Assembly: GCA_009760855.2 (NCBI GenBank) | Contig: WPIO01000144.1 | Coordinates: 659,501 to 723,500, forward strand | Direction: 5' to 3' | Source of the DNA: Cristatella mucedo | Taxonomy: Eukaryota; Bryozoa; Phylactolaemata; Cristatellidae | DNA length: 64,000 bases | Shown: piece by piece, positions 1 through 11,885 of the stretch | Position numbering within the stretch: position 1 is the stretch's first letter | How the letters are laid out: each line of letters begins with the position of its first letter | Made by a program: the position numbers and the translations under genes | Notes under the pieces: generated by a model | The model's input: the letters and a program-made list of their open reading frames with translations, nothing else | The model's database searches: none | What the model was told of the DNA's origin: nothing

Positions 1-165
1 CTTTGCAACAAAATGCCTGGCTATCGTGCCGATTCATGGGTAGATATGCTCACAGCACCGATGTTTAGCTTTGTATTTTGAAATTTAATAATTGAACTTA
101 TGGGCGAACAACTAACGAGTTGGTTATATCATAACCTAATTTCATAGCAGCACTACCCATGATTT
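1..165. other. Unassigned sequence
   Basis: No reading frame, repeat copy or structured element was recognised here. Confidence 0.3.
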
Positions 166-420
166 ATGGATGAAATTTATGCTCGCACAATCGGAGTCGA
201 GAAAAGTGTACATGCTGAAGGGCTGAAATGGATCAAAACGAACATTAGTCAAAGTTTCATCAATGAAAAAGTTTTTGAAGACCTGAGTTGTGCCGGACAA
301 TCAAATCAGTATAAGAAAGATTTTAAACCATGAAAAGAACCAAAACCAGAAGAGATCCCTGACATTGTCACGTCGTACAGCAGTGGTTCTTTAGATGCTC
401 TTGACCGTTCGGGTTAATAG
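166..420 (+). pseudogene. Short open frame interrupted by one TGA
   Basis: An ATG at 166 opens a 55-codon frame. It runs through a lysine-rich stretch (GLKWIKTNISQSFINEKVF), meets a TGA at about 331-333, then continues in the same frame for about 27 more codons to TAA. The continuation is acidic and serine-rich (PEEIPDIVTSYSSGS). The unbroken frame on both sides of one stop could mean a decayed coding segment, but chance is possible at this length. No family was recognised and no splice sites were assigned. Confidence 0.2.
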
Positions 421-552
421 TATGGGAACCTTTACTGACAAGGGACCTGAACTCTTGCAGTGCAGTGCATGTGATGCTCAAGTGAAATGAGAAGCTTTAA
501 AGAAAGACTCGGTTATTGATAGTATCAAAAGCTCCCTCGGAATCTGTCAAAG

Positions 553-890
553 CAAGCAGAGATATTCTACCGGCGTCTGCCTATCTAGGTCTTCATAGAC
601 CTTAACCAATGCCATGTCTCTGGAGTGGTAAGCTCTAAAATCAGACCTTGACTAATTAGCAAGATTTTAAGTTTCAATAAATTAATTCAGCTGCAGTGTC
701 CCGTAACTCGTTTCGGTGTCATTGATAAGAATAAAAGAAATGACACCATGCGGAAGTTGCTCAGGTTGTCCTTTTTTCAGTGTTACCTTCGTACACTGTG
801 GCCCGACTAAAGCCTTATGGAGAGATTTTAGGGCAAGACCTGAGGCTAATTGCATATTTATAATGTAGCTATGCAAAGCAGCATATACAT
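553..890 (-). mobile_element. LINE-A remnant (RT N-terminal part), heavily decayed
   Basis: The minus strand matches the part of LINE-A that lies around 5210-5520 in the best copy: the segment before and through the start of the reverse transcriptase domain. Shared blocks include the stretches at 627-650 and 834-860. Many substitutions and indels destroy the frame, so this is an old, 5'- and 3'-incomplete copy. Confidence 0.65.
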
Positions 891-1213
891 CCCGATTGCC
901 ACACGACAGATATATTAAACTTTAACCAGTAATAATTAAATTGTCGCCTTAAGAGTATGCAATAAAAGGACAAGGTTAACCGATGAAATTGCTACTGATT
1001 TTCAGTGGAATTGACAGAGTTAAGAAACCATAAGGGTACGGAAAGAATTCATTAAAATAAGCAGGTATACCATATTCCTTAGACGGCAGAGCCAGAAGGC
1101 AGATATTTGCGGACGGCGGTGTGCAGTAGCTACCAGAAGCACTGTACATTATGAAAAGGAAATGTTTACAGGCTGAAATGAAAACAAGGATATATATATA
1201 TGATTTATTTTAG

Positions 1214-1324
1214 GCGATGCAAATATGACAGGAGATTTGAGCAGTGCATCTGACGAATCTGCTTCCGATTGGCAGATTCTCCCTGCAGGACCTGAAGGAA
1301 CTTCTCGATGGAAGCCCTTGAAAG
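1214..1324 (+). CDS. Candidate internal exon, phase 1-1, 37 codons, unknown gene
   Basis: A pyrimidine-rich acceptor (tgatttattttag, AG at 1212-1213) is followed by an open frame of exactly 111 bp, which ends at the donor AAAG|GTAATC (GT at 1325-1326). Entry and exit are both phase 1. The peptide reads about DANMTGDLSSASDESASDW then QILPAGPEGTSRWKPLK. It is serine/acid rich and has no cysteine. Phase 1-1 exons are typical of extracellular modules in animal receptors. No neighbouring exon could be joined to it, and it could be a chance frame. The family is not recognised. Confidence 0.3.
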
Positions 1325-3796
1325 GTAATCACGCAGGCAAAGTCCACATACTCAAGATCGATGTTGCCTGAGATTCAAAAACTTTTAGCTGACAGATTTT
1401 TTGAGAGAGCTGGCAAGCAAGCTTATGTATTCACTGTCCAGGACCAGACGCGCACCCACAAAGCAGCTAATTCAGTTAGGCACATTAGTAAAACTAGTGA
1501 TATTTATCAGCTCACGAAAGAGCAGATGCGATTTTCTAACTACCTTTTTAAAGCTTGCCTTTTCCCAGTAACTACGGTTGTTGCTTTGTTATTGCATGCA
1601 TGCTTTTCATCTATTATATTTAATGTCTTCGCTAATGTCTGCAAATGCCTGCCTAATTTATTATCGATATGTTTTTCGCACGTTAAAAGGCTTTTCAGTG
1701 TTAGACATTCGCTTACCTGCCTAACAAACATAATGTTTGGTGCTTTGCAGCTTTGCTGCAAATAAGCAAGTATATTTTAGTGATATTGTTACGTTGGCAC
1801 TATCACGTGACCATGGATAATCCATGTTGCTCCACTACTCTAACACATATTTACTAACTCGCCGATCCCATTACACTTAAAAGTGATGAAATGGCGCACA
1901 CAATTCCGGACGAGGCGCCATCACTAACTCTGAATTACCAACAGCAAAGAGATTTACCGATGCTAAACAGCCTGATTGGTAGAACAATTCCCCCAGACTC
2001 TTGTACACTTTTGAACGGGACAAGATCCGCTGTGTCCTTTCCACAATTGCATAAAGAAAACAACTTGGCAAAATGACTGCTGATACTCCTCCTTGGGCCC
2101 GGCTTTGGCTTGACTAGTGACAGGAGTGTCGACTTCGCGTGGGACAGATTTCTTCCAGATTAGCGCCCAGCCTTAAATGCCCCCCGAAGATGCAATCATT
2201 TCTTTCAGAGTCTCCGGCTGATTTTCTTCTTCATGTCTCGCCTATTGTCCACCATTTTTGTCTAAGTTTAAGTGTATGCCTCTTCAGCCTGAAGCTGTGC
2301 ACTGTTGGGCGTGACGGGTAAGTCCTGACGATGCTTCCGTAAAAGATTATTGAGGCTGGCCAGAGTTAAAGTGGAACTAGGCGGCTGTCCAACGATAAGA
2401 TTGTATGTGCTAAACTTCGGGGGAGTCTGTCACTGCCTTAATCAACAACGACTGCAAGTTGTGTAAGGCCTGAGCCAGAAAGTTCAGACGGTGTGCATAC
2501 CTTTCAGACCAGCGGTTGAGTGCTACAAGCGGGCTAAGCAGCGACGGCTGCTAGGCGTCGGGACCATTAATGTTTGACCGAAACTGAGACTTCCGATGAA
2601 ACAGCAAAGAACGACGCCAGTGACTGTGCTAAGGGGAACGGGGGAATGGCGATCAGAGCCGCGATTTACCACAAGTAACAATATAGGTAGTGACCATGGG
2701 CGGCAGTTAGTGTTTCAGAAAGTTTCCTAAAACATTAATGATGCTAATGAAGAAATTTCTATAACCTATCAAAGAACAGAATGTATTTCTAGGCACTTTC
2801 CATATAGTGTAAAGAGAACATTATTAGTGGTGGTATGCAAGCTGCTAACATGCATTATATAGCTAGTTGTAACTTTTGCAGTTACATCACATGCAAGCAC
2901 ACAAAACACGAATCGGGATTATGCAGTAGCAACTTTGAGAATCATGTGCATTTTAAAATTCTTCTTATTTATCTTTAAGTTTGGGAATGTCGTGTGTCAT
3001 TTGGGAGTGTCTAGCTTGCCTATAGGAGCAGACTTAATAAAGAACGTGTAATCCCCAAGAGATTTAAGGTATTTTAGAGGCACGACTAATGAATTTTTAT
3101 CAGAAGATCGGCTCTTACGATTTCTAGCCTGATAGTTAGCAGCTTCACTAGAAAAGATGAAAATTCCCTTCATGAGTAATTGCAGACACAACGTTTACAT
3201 TGATCCCGAAGACTGACCCGTTCGAAGTAGCACTCCTAATACAGCAGAGGCGACTACCTATTGGCTGACTTGGTAGATGGCTGATGAGAAGTGCTTGCTA
3301 CTCCCTTGTCTCAGGTCTTTGTGAGACGGCGTACTTTTCCAATGAGCACTACAGGAGGCTAGCCTTCAAAGCTCAGCATGGTCTTCCACTAAACATTCAA
3401 TCAGGCGCGATTCATTTACTGCAAATGTAGAGTGCCTAAAAAGAGATTGAGTTATCTGAGTGTACTTCTTTTCAAATGTATTAATATTGATATGATCATC
3501 GGTTAATCCGGGTCCGGTAAATTTAGCAGGACAATTGGGATTCAGTTTGGCAGCTGTTCCACTGTTGTACTTAACACGGTAAAGGCGAATGCTTATACAC
3601 ATTGATGCAACACAAGAGCCAAATTGGAAATGCTGACTTTGATATTATAGTCACCAAAACTAGATTCACGTATTCTACCATCAACAGTGATAAACCAACA
3701 GAACTCTGAGTTTCTTTGACTGCGTATAAAACCTCCTGCCACCCTTGTCTAGAGACTTACACTTACCTGCTCGAATACAATCCACTACAAGTCTTC
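1325..3796. other. No supported gene
   Basis: Several short frames occur here (for example 1361-1765, plus strand, 134 codons with a Cys/Phe-rich tail), but none shows a recognisable domain or convincing splice borders. No repeat copy was recognised by eye before the LINE-A tail at 3797. Confidence 0.3.
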
Positions 3797-4036
3797 TTAA
3801 TAATAATAATAATAATAATATTGCACTTGATAAAGCGCCCTCAGAGAACTTAATCTCTTTCTAGGCGCTTTACATTTGCTGCAAAGTGATACGCAATAGA
3901 ATAGTAAGTAAAAGCATGCTTGAAAAACAAACAAAATGAATAACATGGTTAGGGGTTACATGCACTGGGTCAGCATGCAAATGTGGTTAGTGGCAGCATG
4001 AACAGTGTCAGCACGCATAAGCACATCGAGGACGAA

Positions 4037-5436
4037 TCACAAGGACCCACTAAATGCTGTCCTAAATAGGTATGTTTTTAAGTTTCTTTTAAATGTGGTC
4101 AGGTCAGGGGATGTTCTGATGCAGGTCGGGAGGGAGTTCCAGGCTGTGGGAGCATGCGAGCTAAATGCACGGTCTCCAAAGGATTTAAGGTTTGTACGAG
4201 GCATTTCTAGACTGTTGGATTCCGAAAAGCGAGTGGTACGATGCTTTGCCTGATGGGGTAGTATATCTGAAAGATAGGCTGGAGCCATAGAATGAAGAGA
4301 CCTAAAAGTGAGCGACAAAACCTTGAAGTCAATCCGTTGCTTGACTGGTAACCAGTGCAGGTCGGCGAGAAGTGGAGTAATGTGGCAACTGCGACGCTCA
4401 CGACTGACAAGCCTAGCTGCAGAGTTTTGCACCAGCTGCAATCGCCTGATCGCACATGCTGGTAGGCCAGTAAGCAGTGAGTTGCAGAAGTCGAGACGAG
4501 ATGTCACGAATGCATGGACCAACTTGGACGTGGTATCCTTATCTAAACAAGCCCTAATTTTATCAATGTTATGAAGCTGAAAATAGGCTGATTTGACTGT
4601 GGAGCTGATGTGGTCGTCTAACGAGAGGTCGCTTTGGAATATGACACCTAGATTTCGAGCTGATGCAACTGGAGATATGCTGGCAGAGCCAATTTTGAAA
4701 GTCAGCCTTTCCAATTTCTGAATAACACTAGGTTTGCCCATAACTAGTAAGTTAGTTTTATCATCGTTTAGTTTTAAAAAATTTGCTGCCATCCATGATC
4801 GGATGTCATCAATGCATGCAGCAAGTGAGTTGAGAGAATTTGAGGTGCTCGAAGGCTGGGAGGGATCAAAGCAAAGGTACAACTGAGTGTCATCCGCATA
4901 GAAGTGAAAGCCTAGATTGTGCTTGGCAATCACATCAGCGAGAGGGAGAGTATAAACGGTGAAAAGGACCGGACCTAGCACAGAGCCCTGAGGTACTCCA
5001 TATTTTAGAGGTACTTCAGATGATCTTTGTCCATTCACGTCAACACTCTGGAGTCTCCCACTGAGATAGGACCTGAACCACTGCAGAGAAGTGCCAGTGA
5101 TGCCCAGGCGAGATGAGAGGCGCTCTAGAAGTACTTTGTGATAGATGGTATCAAAAGCTGCCGAAAGATCGAGCAAAACAAGAAGAGACACTCTACCCAT
5201 GTCTGCATTCCTAAGTAGGTCGTTGTATACCCGAAGCAATGCTGACTCTGTGGAGTGATTAGCTCTAAAGCCAGACTGGAACTTACTAGCAAGGTGTGAG
5301 GTTTCGATGAACGAGTTCAGCTGGTCTGCCACGACCCGTTCCAGTGTCTTTGATAGGAATGGTAGAAGGGAGACTGGGCGGTAGTTGCTTAAGTTCTCTT
5401 GGTCTAGTGTAGCTTTCTTGAGAAGTGGCCTGACTA
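4037..5436 (-). pseudogene. LINE-A ORF2, 3' part: reverse transcriptase and C-terminal region
   Basis: RNA-dependent DNA polymerase of the CR1/L2-like group, acting on its own transcript (and perhaps on SINE RNA) at the nicked target. The frame enters from the frameshift near 5440; 5332 is only a GTG inside it. Visible motifs are SKTLERVV and FQSGFR, the palm motif LLVLLDLSAAFDTI, GVPQGSVLGP, the catalytic FHFYADDTQLYL, the LKLNDDKTNLLV block, and the thumb/C-terminal HWLPVKQRIDFKVLSLTF and SFGDRAFS. It ends GSL-stop at 4037. It is intact over about 430 codons from 5332. An alternative clade (Jockey- or Rex1-like) cannot be excluded without phylogeny. Confidence 0.85.
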
Positions 5437-7242
5437 CAGCTTTTTGAAAGGTGCTGGGACCTGACCTGAGGCTAATGACATATTAATGATGTTGGTTATG
5501 CATGGCAGCAGCAGATCAATGCAACGTAGGAGCAGGACAGTGGGAATAGGGTCCAGTGGACTTGTTGTCTTCTTTGATTGAGATACGAGCTTTAGGACTA
5601 CATCACTAGTGTCCTGTTTAAATGCAGACATTGAGGCGCAGCCAGGAACCGAGGAACAGCATTCTAGTGGGAAGGTTGTCATCGCAGGGATGGATTCCCT
5701 GATTTTGTCTATCTTCTGCACAAAGAATCGAGAGAAGCGATCGGCTAGATCATCACAAGGATCATCAGGTAAGGAGCTAACCTGGGAACGGTTGAGGAGA
5801 TGGTTTATTGTCGACATCAGCATTTTTGGATTGTGCATCTGTGATTCAACAATGTTTCTATAGAAGCTAGACTTAGCCTTTGCTAGGATCGATTGGTACG
5901 ACCTACAGTAGTCTTCATATGCCTGTCGATGGACAGTTAGTCCGGATCTTTTGTATGCCTTTTCAAGCTTTCGTTTAGTAGACTTGGCTAGTTTAATGTC
6001 TGTGGTAAACCATAGGCCGTCTGGGCGGGGGCACACAGTGCGCTTTGTCAAAGGGGCAAACTCGTCGAGCGTGTCAGCTAGTGTCGTGTTGTAGCAATCT
6101 ACAAGTGATGACAGATCGGACGGAGGACTGAGCAGCAAAGGTGAAGCAGATATGCTCGCACGGACAGCATCGATGTCAAGGGTCTTGAGGTTTCGCGATT
6201 CACTGGTTATTTTAGAGGAGAATGTGGGCACACACTGTAGATTGAATGAGATCTGCATGTGGTCAGATAAGCAGGATTTGGTGATAACTGGTGATGACAA
6301 AGTGCAGTTATATGAGAAAATTTGGTCGAGTGTGTGACCCTTGATGTGGGTAGGGCCATGCACATGAGTCACAAGAGATAATGAGTCAGTCAATGTACGA
6401 AATTCGGTGCTGAAAGCGTCAGATAAGTTATCAAAGTGAACGTTGAAATCACCCATAACGAGGAAGGATCGATTTCTTGCACACAGAATCGAAATGAGAT
6501 CGGAGAAATCTGAGATAAAGGAGGATTTGGTACCTGGTGGGTGATAGACTACTGCCACTATCGGTAGCTTGTTTTCGGGTGAGACCAGGACAATTGATTC
6601 AAAAGACTGCTTTGAGGGTACTGCAAATGGCTTGAAGTTGAATTTCGAGCGCACGATCATAGCAACTCCACCTCCAGTTTTGATTGATCTAGGGGTGTGA
6701 AAGAACGTGAAACCAGATGGAGTAGCGTCTTTAATTGTCGGGCAGTTTATCGATTTCAGCCAAGTTTCAGTTAGGGCGAGCAGGTCGATACCATTTTCAG
6801 AAATAAGGTCGTTTATTACTAGAGGTTTATTGCACATTGAGCGAGGATTCCAAAGGCAAGCGTTAAGTCTGGCCGATTGGGTTACAACAGGCCTGATGAC
6901 CACTAAGTTTGAGAGATTTACAGTGACGCATGCAGGGGAGCGTGCTAAGCGGTTCGAGACAATGCTAGGAATACCAAACGAGCAGCGTCTAAGCTGGCGG
7001 TTCCGGCCACCGCGGTGGCTACAGGGTGCTTTCCTTTTGTTAATGCATAGTTCATGAATCTTAGAAACAACATTAATATCTAGGAATGCATTTGATATAC
7101 GATGACGAAGCGATAGCAGCTGCTGACGACCATAACTAACAAGTAGGTTACTAGCCGCCGGCGTAGCTAATGCAGCTGCCGGCGTGGGAGACCCAGCAGC
7201 CCGAAGCGATAAGCGTTTAGATGTCCATAGGCACGCAATTTC
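5434..7242 (-). pseudogene. LINE-A ORF2, 5' part: AP endonuclease and linker (frameshifted)
   Basis: This is the N-terminal half of the retrotransposon polyprotein. The frame is open from the TAA at 7243-7245 down to TAG at 5434-5436. No in-frame ATG was found near its start, and the codon at 6901-6903 is GTG. APE-type (exonuclease III-like) endonuclease motifs occur in order: NPRS, LTETWL, YHPPG, MGDFNVH, LDQIF and SDHMQISF. These residues bind metal and cut target DNA to prime reverse transcription. A linker follows, rich in Ser/Lys and ending near PFKKL. The true frame should continue into the reverse transcriptase, but one base appears to be missing in the A-run around 5439-5445 (minus strand), so translation stops. 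Joined with the downstream part, the ORF would be roughly 1,060 codons, normal for this clade. Confidence 0.8.
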
Positions 7243-7596
7243 TTACGCGCTACGGTCAAAAAACAATCAGAATAACTTTAAACAGGTCTTAGCTGTATCG
7301 TTTCCGTATACGATGTTCACAAGAACTTCGGTTTTCGGAAGAATTCTGCAACGAACAAGAACGCACGTTAGAGTGCTCTATGTCAGGAGGCGAGAGTTTT
7401 TGGCAGAAGCTATGTGAATGCATGGCCTCCTATTGGTGTCATTGCAAGTCAGCAGTAGTTTCGTACACTGAGCTAAGCAGTGCAGCCGCCAGTAAGAGAT
7501 TAACAGTAAGGCTACAGCCTACAATGAACCCTGTTACCCATTGTAGTCCAGATAGTCTTCTGTCTAAGGAAGTACCATCAACTGACATGCAATCAC

Positions 7597-7745
7597 AAGC
7601 TGCCTTGGTCCAGCGATTAATGTGCTTATCCCGACCAAAGTCTAGCTGAGGTCTTGGGCTCGAGCCTCGTGGCATATGTGAAGCACCTGAATAGAGATTA
7701 CGTTCTCTTAAGGTGCTATAAAATGAGTTATTGTTATGCTATAAT
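7597..7745 (+). mobile_element. SINE-2 copy (tRNA-derived head, LINE-A-type 3' tail)
   Basis: The head resembles the reverse complement of 29640-29758, with a B-box-like GGGCTCGAGCC at about 7655-7665. The tail has the LINE-A stem-loop arms AGCACC/GGTGCT around AGAGATTACGTTCTCT, followed by TTATTGTTATG. The arm pair differs from AGCGCC/GGCGCT by a compensating change. Confidence 0.65.
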
Positions 7746-7845
7746 ACAACAGGAATTGAATAATTTTGTCAAGACATACCCTGCTTTTGGTAGTGACTTT
7801 ATCCGGAAGGGTTATTTTATTTGAGCAGGAACAGGAATGATTAAT

Positions 7846-8000
7846 TGATTTCAAAGCACCCTAGGATAACTTATCTCCATTCAGGTGCACCAAGAATGCC
7901 ACTGAGCTCAATTTTGCTGCCTTTAACGTCAAATAAATTCACATTGACCTAATTTATGGCGAGCACCTCAGTCACTAGGTTAGTGGTGCGAGTCTCCGAC
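7846..8000 (-). mobile_element. Probable decayed SINE-2 copy
   Basis: On the minus strand the tail shows GCACC and GGTGC arms around a GAGATAAGTTATC core, as in SINE-2. Upstream, a tRNA-like head (about 7960-8000) can be followed only weakly, and the middle is diverged. Confidence 0.4.
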
Positions 8001-9874
8001 GATACTTTAATTTGAGTAGTCAAACTTGCCTATAGCTGCTTAAGCCCCATCATATGTGTCCACTTAAGGCTGTTCGCATAGGTAATTGTCAGGACAGCCA
8101 TGTCAGAGATATTATTTGAGTTGGTTATTTTCGCTTAAACGATGCGCTATGAAAAATATGAGCAACTTGTATGCTGTTAAAGAAGATACGACCAATTCTA
8201 GGCGATGCAGCTTTGATGCTGTAAATGTGAGGTTTTGATGAGTGCAATTAGTTTTGTAAGATATTGAAATTACACTCATTTTTCTTGAATTCAAGTATTT
8301 ATAAATAAGGTTGCCATAAAACTAGCTCCAAACAATAATTAGAATAGTAATGTCTGCCAGAAAAGCTTCTCTTCATGTGCCTCTAATCCACAATTGTGTC
8401 AAGTTCCTTTAGACATTTTGATCGTGAATAGCTGCTCCTACTCCGGCTCAGAAACCGATGGCCCGCTGGTATTATGCGCCCCATTTTGTAGCCGTACGGA
8501 TAGCGATCCGATTCCCCGAGCTTGCTCCGAGGCCTGAAACAGCAATGCTTTACGTGCTCCGTTGGGCCTTTTTTTTCCTTCCGAATGGCTTACCATTCTT
8601 GACCATCGACGCCGGCTTCTGGCACTTTCAATTGGCTTCGTTCCGGATGAGGGAAACTGCGAATGGCCGAAGGCCGAGCTGGCTAATGCCCCACTGAGCC
8701 CTAGCTACTGAACCATCGTTGTTGTCGACGTAGCCATAGCTGCGTCGAAAACAACGATGAGCGGTAGCATGCTGTTATAACTGAACTCTACACTTTACAT
8801 CGTCACAAAACACGTTATAAGGCAGTGTACGTTAGTAGCATTCTAACGTTCATTCTAACGAACGACTGTGGAAAGGCTTGAGTGGCAATAGCAGCGAGGA
8901 GCCGGTGGCGATAAACAAGTGTTCACGGTACGAATCCTGTACACTAGCCGGGTTTTCAGTTGGGAGCACCATGCTTCTTAGCTTAAGACTTCTCACTTGG
9001 CGAAAGCAGTTAGTCGCGACATCGCAAAAAGACTCATTGCTTGCAGGGAGTCATGCGAGATGTAGTACATCATGGTTCACTCTATTTCTAGTGTTTCTCA
9101 TTTGCGCCTCCTGAGATAAACTGAGGATGGGCATGCATAATTGCAAAAAGCTTCTCCTTTCGTTCATTGGTTTTCATGCAAGGCCAAAGTTCTTGATATA
9201 GCCACGTCCTATGCATAATCAGTGGCTAATTTATTCGCAAAGAAAATGCCAGTGTAATAACTGCAGACTGAAAATGAGTGGTTCACCATTCATCGCTACT
9301 GTGAGCTCTGATATTTCAAGATACTGATCTGAGAACCCAGGTCGCTAGTGGCCCGGTCTTCCGGTAATTTGGTGAACACCAGCAGGGTGGGATCATGTAA
9401 GAATAGCCTCCAGAAGGCAGCATGTTTAACATAGTTCAGGCATTGTCCCTCAACTGAACCTTAAAGGATACCTGCATTTCGTCGAAATAATAAGCCCGGG
9501 AAGGAAGTAATGGTGCAGGCGGTGGAGGTTAAGAACGTGTTTGAGTATATGTCTAATTTTTTGCTAGCATGTTGAATTGAATTTGGTATTTATATCACGA
9601 TGGACTGCATGGTCACGTTATTTTGGTTTAGGCTATACGGATTGTGTTGTGTTTTTCTAACTGAAGATTCAACAGCCTCTAAGAACCTTTATAGCTGGAG
9701 GTGACCTTCATAGTGTACTTTTTAAAGTCTTTATGTAAGGCGCCAATCCTAAGATTGTTGAATTTTTTGAATTAAAAATTAAAAAACTTGCAAATACATA
9801 TTAATAGAACAAATTGAAGCTCCATCCAATACTGACAGTGGTCTAGTTTTACATTCCGCTCCTGCCTTTTTTAG
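8001..9874. other. No recognised gene; contains one hairpin
   Basis: Two unrecognised plus-strand frames (8458-8697 and 8878-9114) lie in a slightly GC-richer part, without domain or splice support. The hairpin at 8714-8759 is listed separately. Confidence 0.3.
8714..8759. repeat. Imperfect 19-bp inverted repeat (hairpin)
   Basis: Arms 8714-8732 and 8741-8759 pair at 17 of 19 positions around the 8-nt loop gccatagc. Function unknown. Confidence 0.7.
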
Positions 9875-10276
9875 GTAATCATCCGATCAGTTCATCTCCG
9901 AGTTGCTTCAATATTAGCACGGAGTTCAACGTCAGTTGTGAGGTATATTTGCCGGATCTGTTGACTCGCTTTCGACTTGGTATTTACACAAATATTTACG
10001 ATCCAATGTCGCCCATACCGTGCGCCATTTGCCCTATGCCATCTAAATCGGCAAGTCGACCTAAATGCAGTCACTGGATCAATACCACAAGCACGACTTG
10101 CACTTATCGAAACAGCAGCCGTCCAATGGTCCGGGCACTGTTTCAACTCATCCTAACTGGAAACACAGAGGATTCTCTGAAATTTCTAGGTCTAGCCTAC
10201 TGCCATCTTGTTTATTTGGAATCAAATAATAGAGCACGTTACAAGGCTAACCGTCCAATCGGAGAGAAGCTTTGCG
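9875..10276 (+). CDS. Candidate extracellular Cys-rich exon, phase 1-1, 134 codons
   Basis: The acceptor cctgccttttttag (AG at 9873-9874) and the donor TGCG|GTAAGA (GT at 10277-10278) bound a 402-bp open frame, phase 1 on both sides, the usual layout of a shuffled extracellular domain. Features in order are CFNIS, NVSC, FRLGI, a C-x2-C pair, a single C, STTC, and NTEDSLKFLGLAYC, then a basic stretch ending EKLC. Several N-x-S/T sites suggest glycosylation. A second segment at 38466-38783 shares this Cys and motif order. The family is not recognised; an immunoglobulin-like or receptor ectodomain is only a guess. The open frame continues to TAA at 10443 if the donor is not used. No linked exons were identified. 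Confidence 0.45.
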
Positions 10277-11371
10277 GTAAGAGCTTAACGGGATTAATTG
10301 ATCTTAGAGGTAATGCATTATTGTTCCCTAACCTATGCAAGCATACATCTATTATTGATATGAGATTCATGAACGTTACTGATGATGAGCCCCGTAAATG
10401 TCCCACTAATACGTACATTAAACTTATCCTGCGGGCACTATAAAAAATGTACTATTATTACTATGGTTTCAATCGTATGAACTTGGTGTTTCTTACTTAT
10501 TTATGATGTATATATGTATGCTCCTTGAACGTTCTCTAAGTCGACTGCTCATGCGCCAGAGATAAAAATATGTTTCTCCTCACCACTGTTTACACACACA
10601 AAAACTAATAAATACATAGTCAGTGCATTCCTAATAAAGTCTTCCAACAATATTTTTAATACCACACTGGGCCTTTATAGTGAAACTTTGCTGTAAAATA
10701 TAGCAGTAAGTTTTAATGTAGAATTATTTTTAATAATACACATTTATTTTCCCATTATACTTTGAAATACTTAAACTCACGATGGATGCTAGAATAAGGT
10801 ATTCAAGAAGTGGTAAATTAGTAACTTTTAGTGGCAAGATACCGGCTCAAACTCATAAATTGATTCCCGCATTTTAGAAATAAGTCAATGTCGTTGAAAT
10901 CGTTATCGAAATTCCAAGATGCAATATCAGAAGCAATTTAATTTATGTCAGCACGTCATTCAACCAACGTATACTGCTGCTAAGGGCGTATGTGTTTGCT
11001 TGAAACCTGAATACCTAGCTATGCATATATTTGTTAAAGTTTGATTATTTAACTGTTTCGGAAAGTTAATCAGATTTATAGGTAAAGGAACCAGACTTTC
11101 TAAGTTTACTACGAAGATAACAAAAAAGCAGAACTCATTCGTAGTGCAACCTGAAAACTTAATCTCAATTCAGGCGCTTCATGTATGCAACTGGGCTCAA
11201 GCCCGTGACCTAGGCCAGACCTTGTTCGGGTAAGAGCAAGTTAACCACTTCGATGAAACAGCAATAGTTAGACTTCGATACTGAGCCATGCTTTAATCTG
11301 TGGACACAGCTACTTTAAGTAAATGTTCAGACACAAAGGTAACAAATGTAGGCCATGCACTGTTCTACACT
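10277..11371. other. AT-rich non-coding stretch with one SINE
   Basis: Apart from the SINE-2 copy at 11138-11270, no gene or recognisable repeat was seen. Confidence 0.35.
11138..11270 (-). mobile_element. SINE-2 copy, decayed
   Basis: Minus strand: a tRNA-like head with B-box-like GGGCTTGAGCC (about 11194-11204), a Lys/Asn-type A-box remnant, then the GCGCCTGAATTGAGATTAAGTTTTC tail (shortened here; see 11150-11180). It is the same arrangement as the copy at 29622-29758. Confidence 0.6.
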
Positions 11372-11885
11372 AATAACAATAACAATAGCGAGGACGAAAA
11401 TAGCAACACATTTGATAGCGTCGTCAAAGAACTCACTCTCTTTCTCGGAACTGTAACTTTTCTTTTTTGAAATTGAAAATAAGGAGTGACGATTGAATGG
11501 ATCGAATGGTGGCAGAATAAAAAATATGCGTCAGATGGTTAGGGGTAAATTGCTCAGGGTCAGCATGCAAGTGTTGTTAGTGGGAGCATGCAAGATTTCA
11601 GCAAGCATAAGCAGGCAAAGCACAAATTACAGGGACCCAATAAATGCTGTTACAAACGAATACGCTTGTGTTTTATATCAAAATGTCGTCAGGGCGGTGG
11701 GTGTCTTGACGGAAGTCACAAGTGAGTTCAAGACTTCGATTGTCGTCATACACAGCAAAAGCACGGTCTCCAACGAACGTGAGGTTCTCTACGTGGTATA
11801 GGTAAGCTATTAGATTCCAAAAAGTAGGTAGTAGCTCGCTTAGCTTGACTAGGGAGTAGATCGGATATGCAGGCTGGAGCCAAAT
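11372..11885 (-). mobile_element. LINE-A copy A3, old 3' fragment
   Basis: Minus strand. The 3' stem-loop remnant lies at about 11400-11450, then the 3' untranslated region and the C-terminal coding region, which matches 3960-4270 of copy A2. The frame is lost through many changes. It ends abruptly near 11885. Confidence 0.65.

Larger units (their letters stand above)
3797..7430 (-). mobile_element. LINE-A copy A2, near full-length non-LTR retrotransposon (CR1/L2-like)
   Basis: Read on the minus strand, the element has an open region from 7242, a coding part with AP endonuclease and reverse transcriptase, a stop at 4037-4039, a 3' untranslated region of about 215 bp, and a terminal (ATT)n run at 3797-3822. 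The 3' end carries the conserved stem-loop AAAGCGCC...GGCGCTTT. The 5' border is uncertain; 7430 is an estimate. No ORF1 was seen upstream, so the copy may be 5'-truncated. It is the most complete member of a family with more than a dozen copies in the window, and close similarity to copies A5 and A9 suggests recent activity. Confidence 0.85.

Noticed and set aside
1361-1765. 134-codon ORF starting with MLPEIQKLL
   Set aside because: No domain, no clear Kozak or splice context, and a Cys/Phe-rich second half typical of AT-rich chance frames; kept only as part of an unassigned stretch.
4308-4574. Plus-strand ORFs opposite LINE-A coding sequence
   Set aside because: Antisense shadows of the reverse transcriptase frame; the same applies to the other plus-strand frames in 4.0-7.1 kb.
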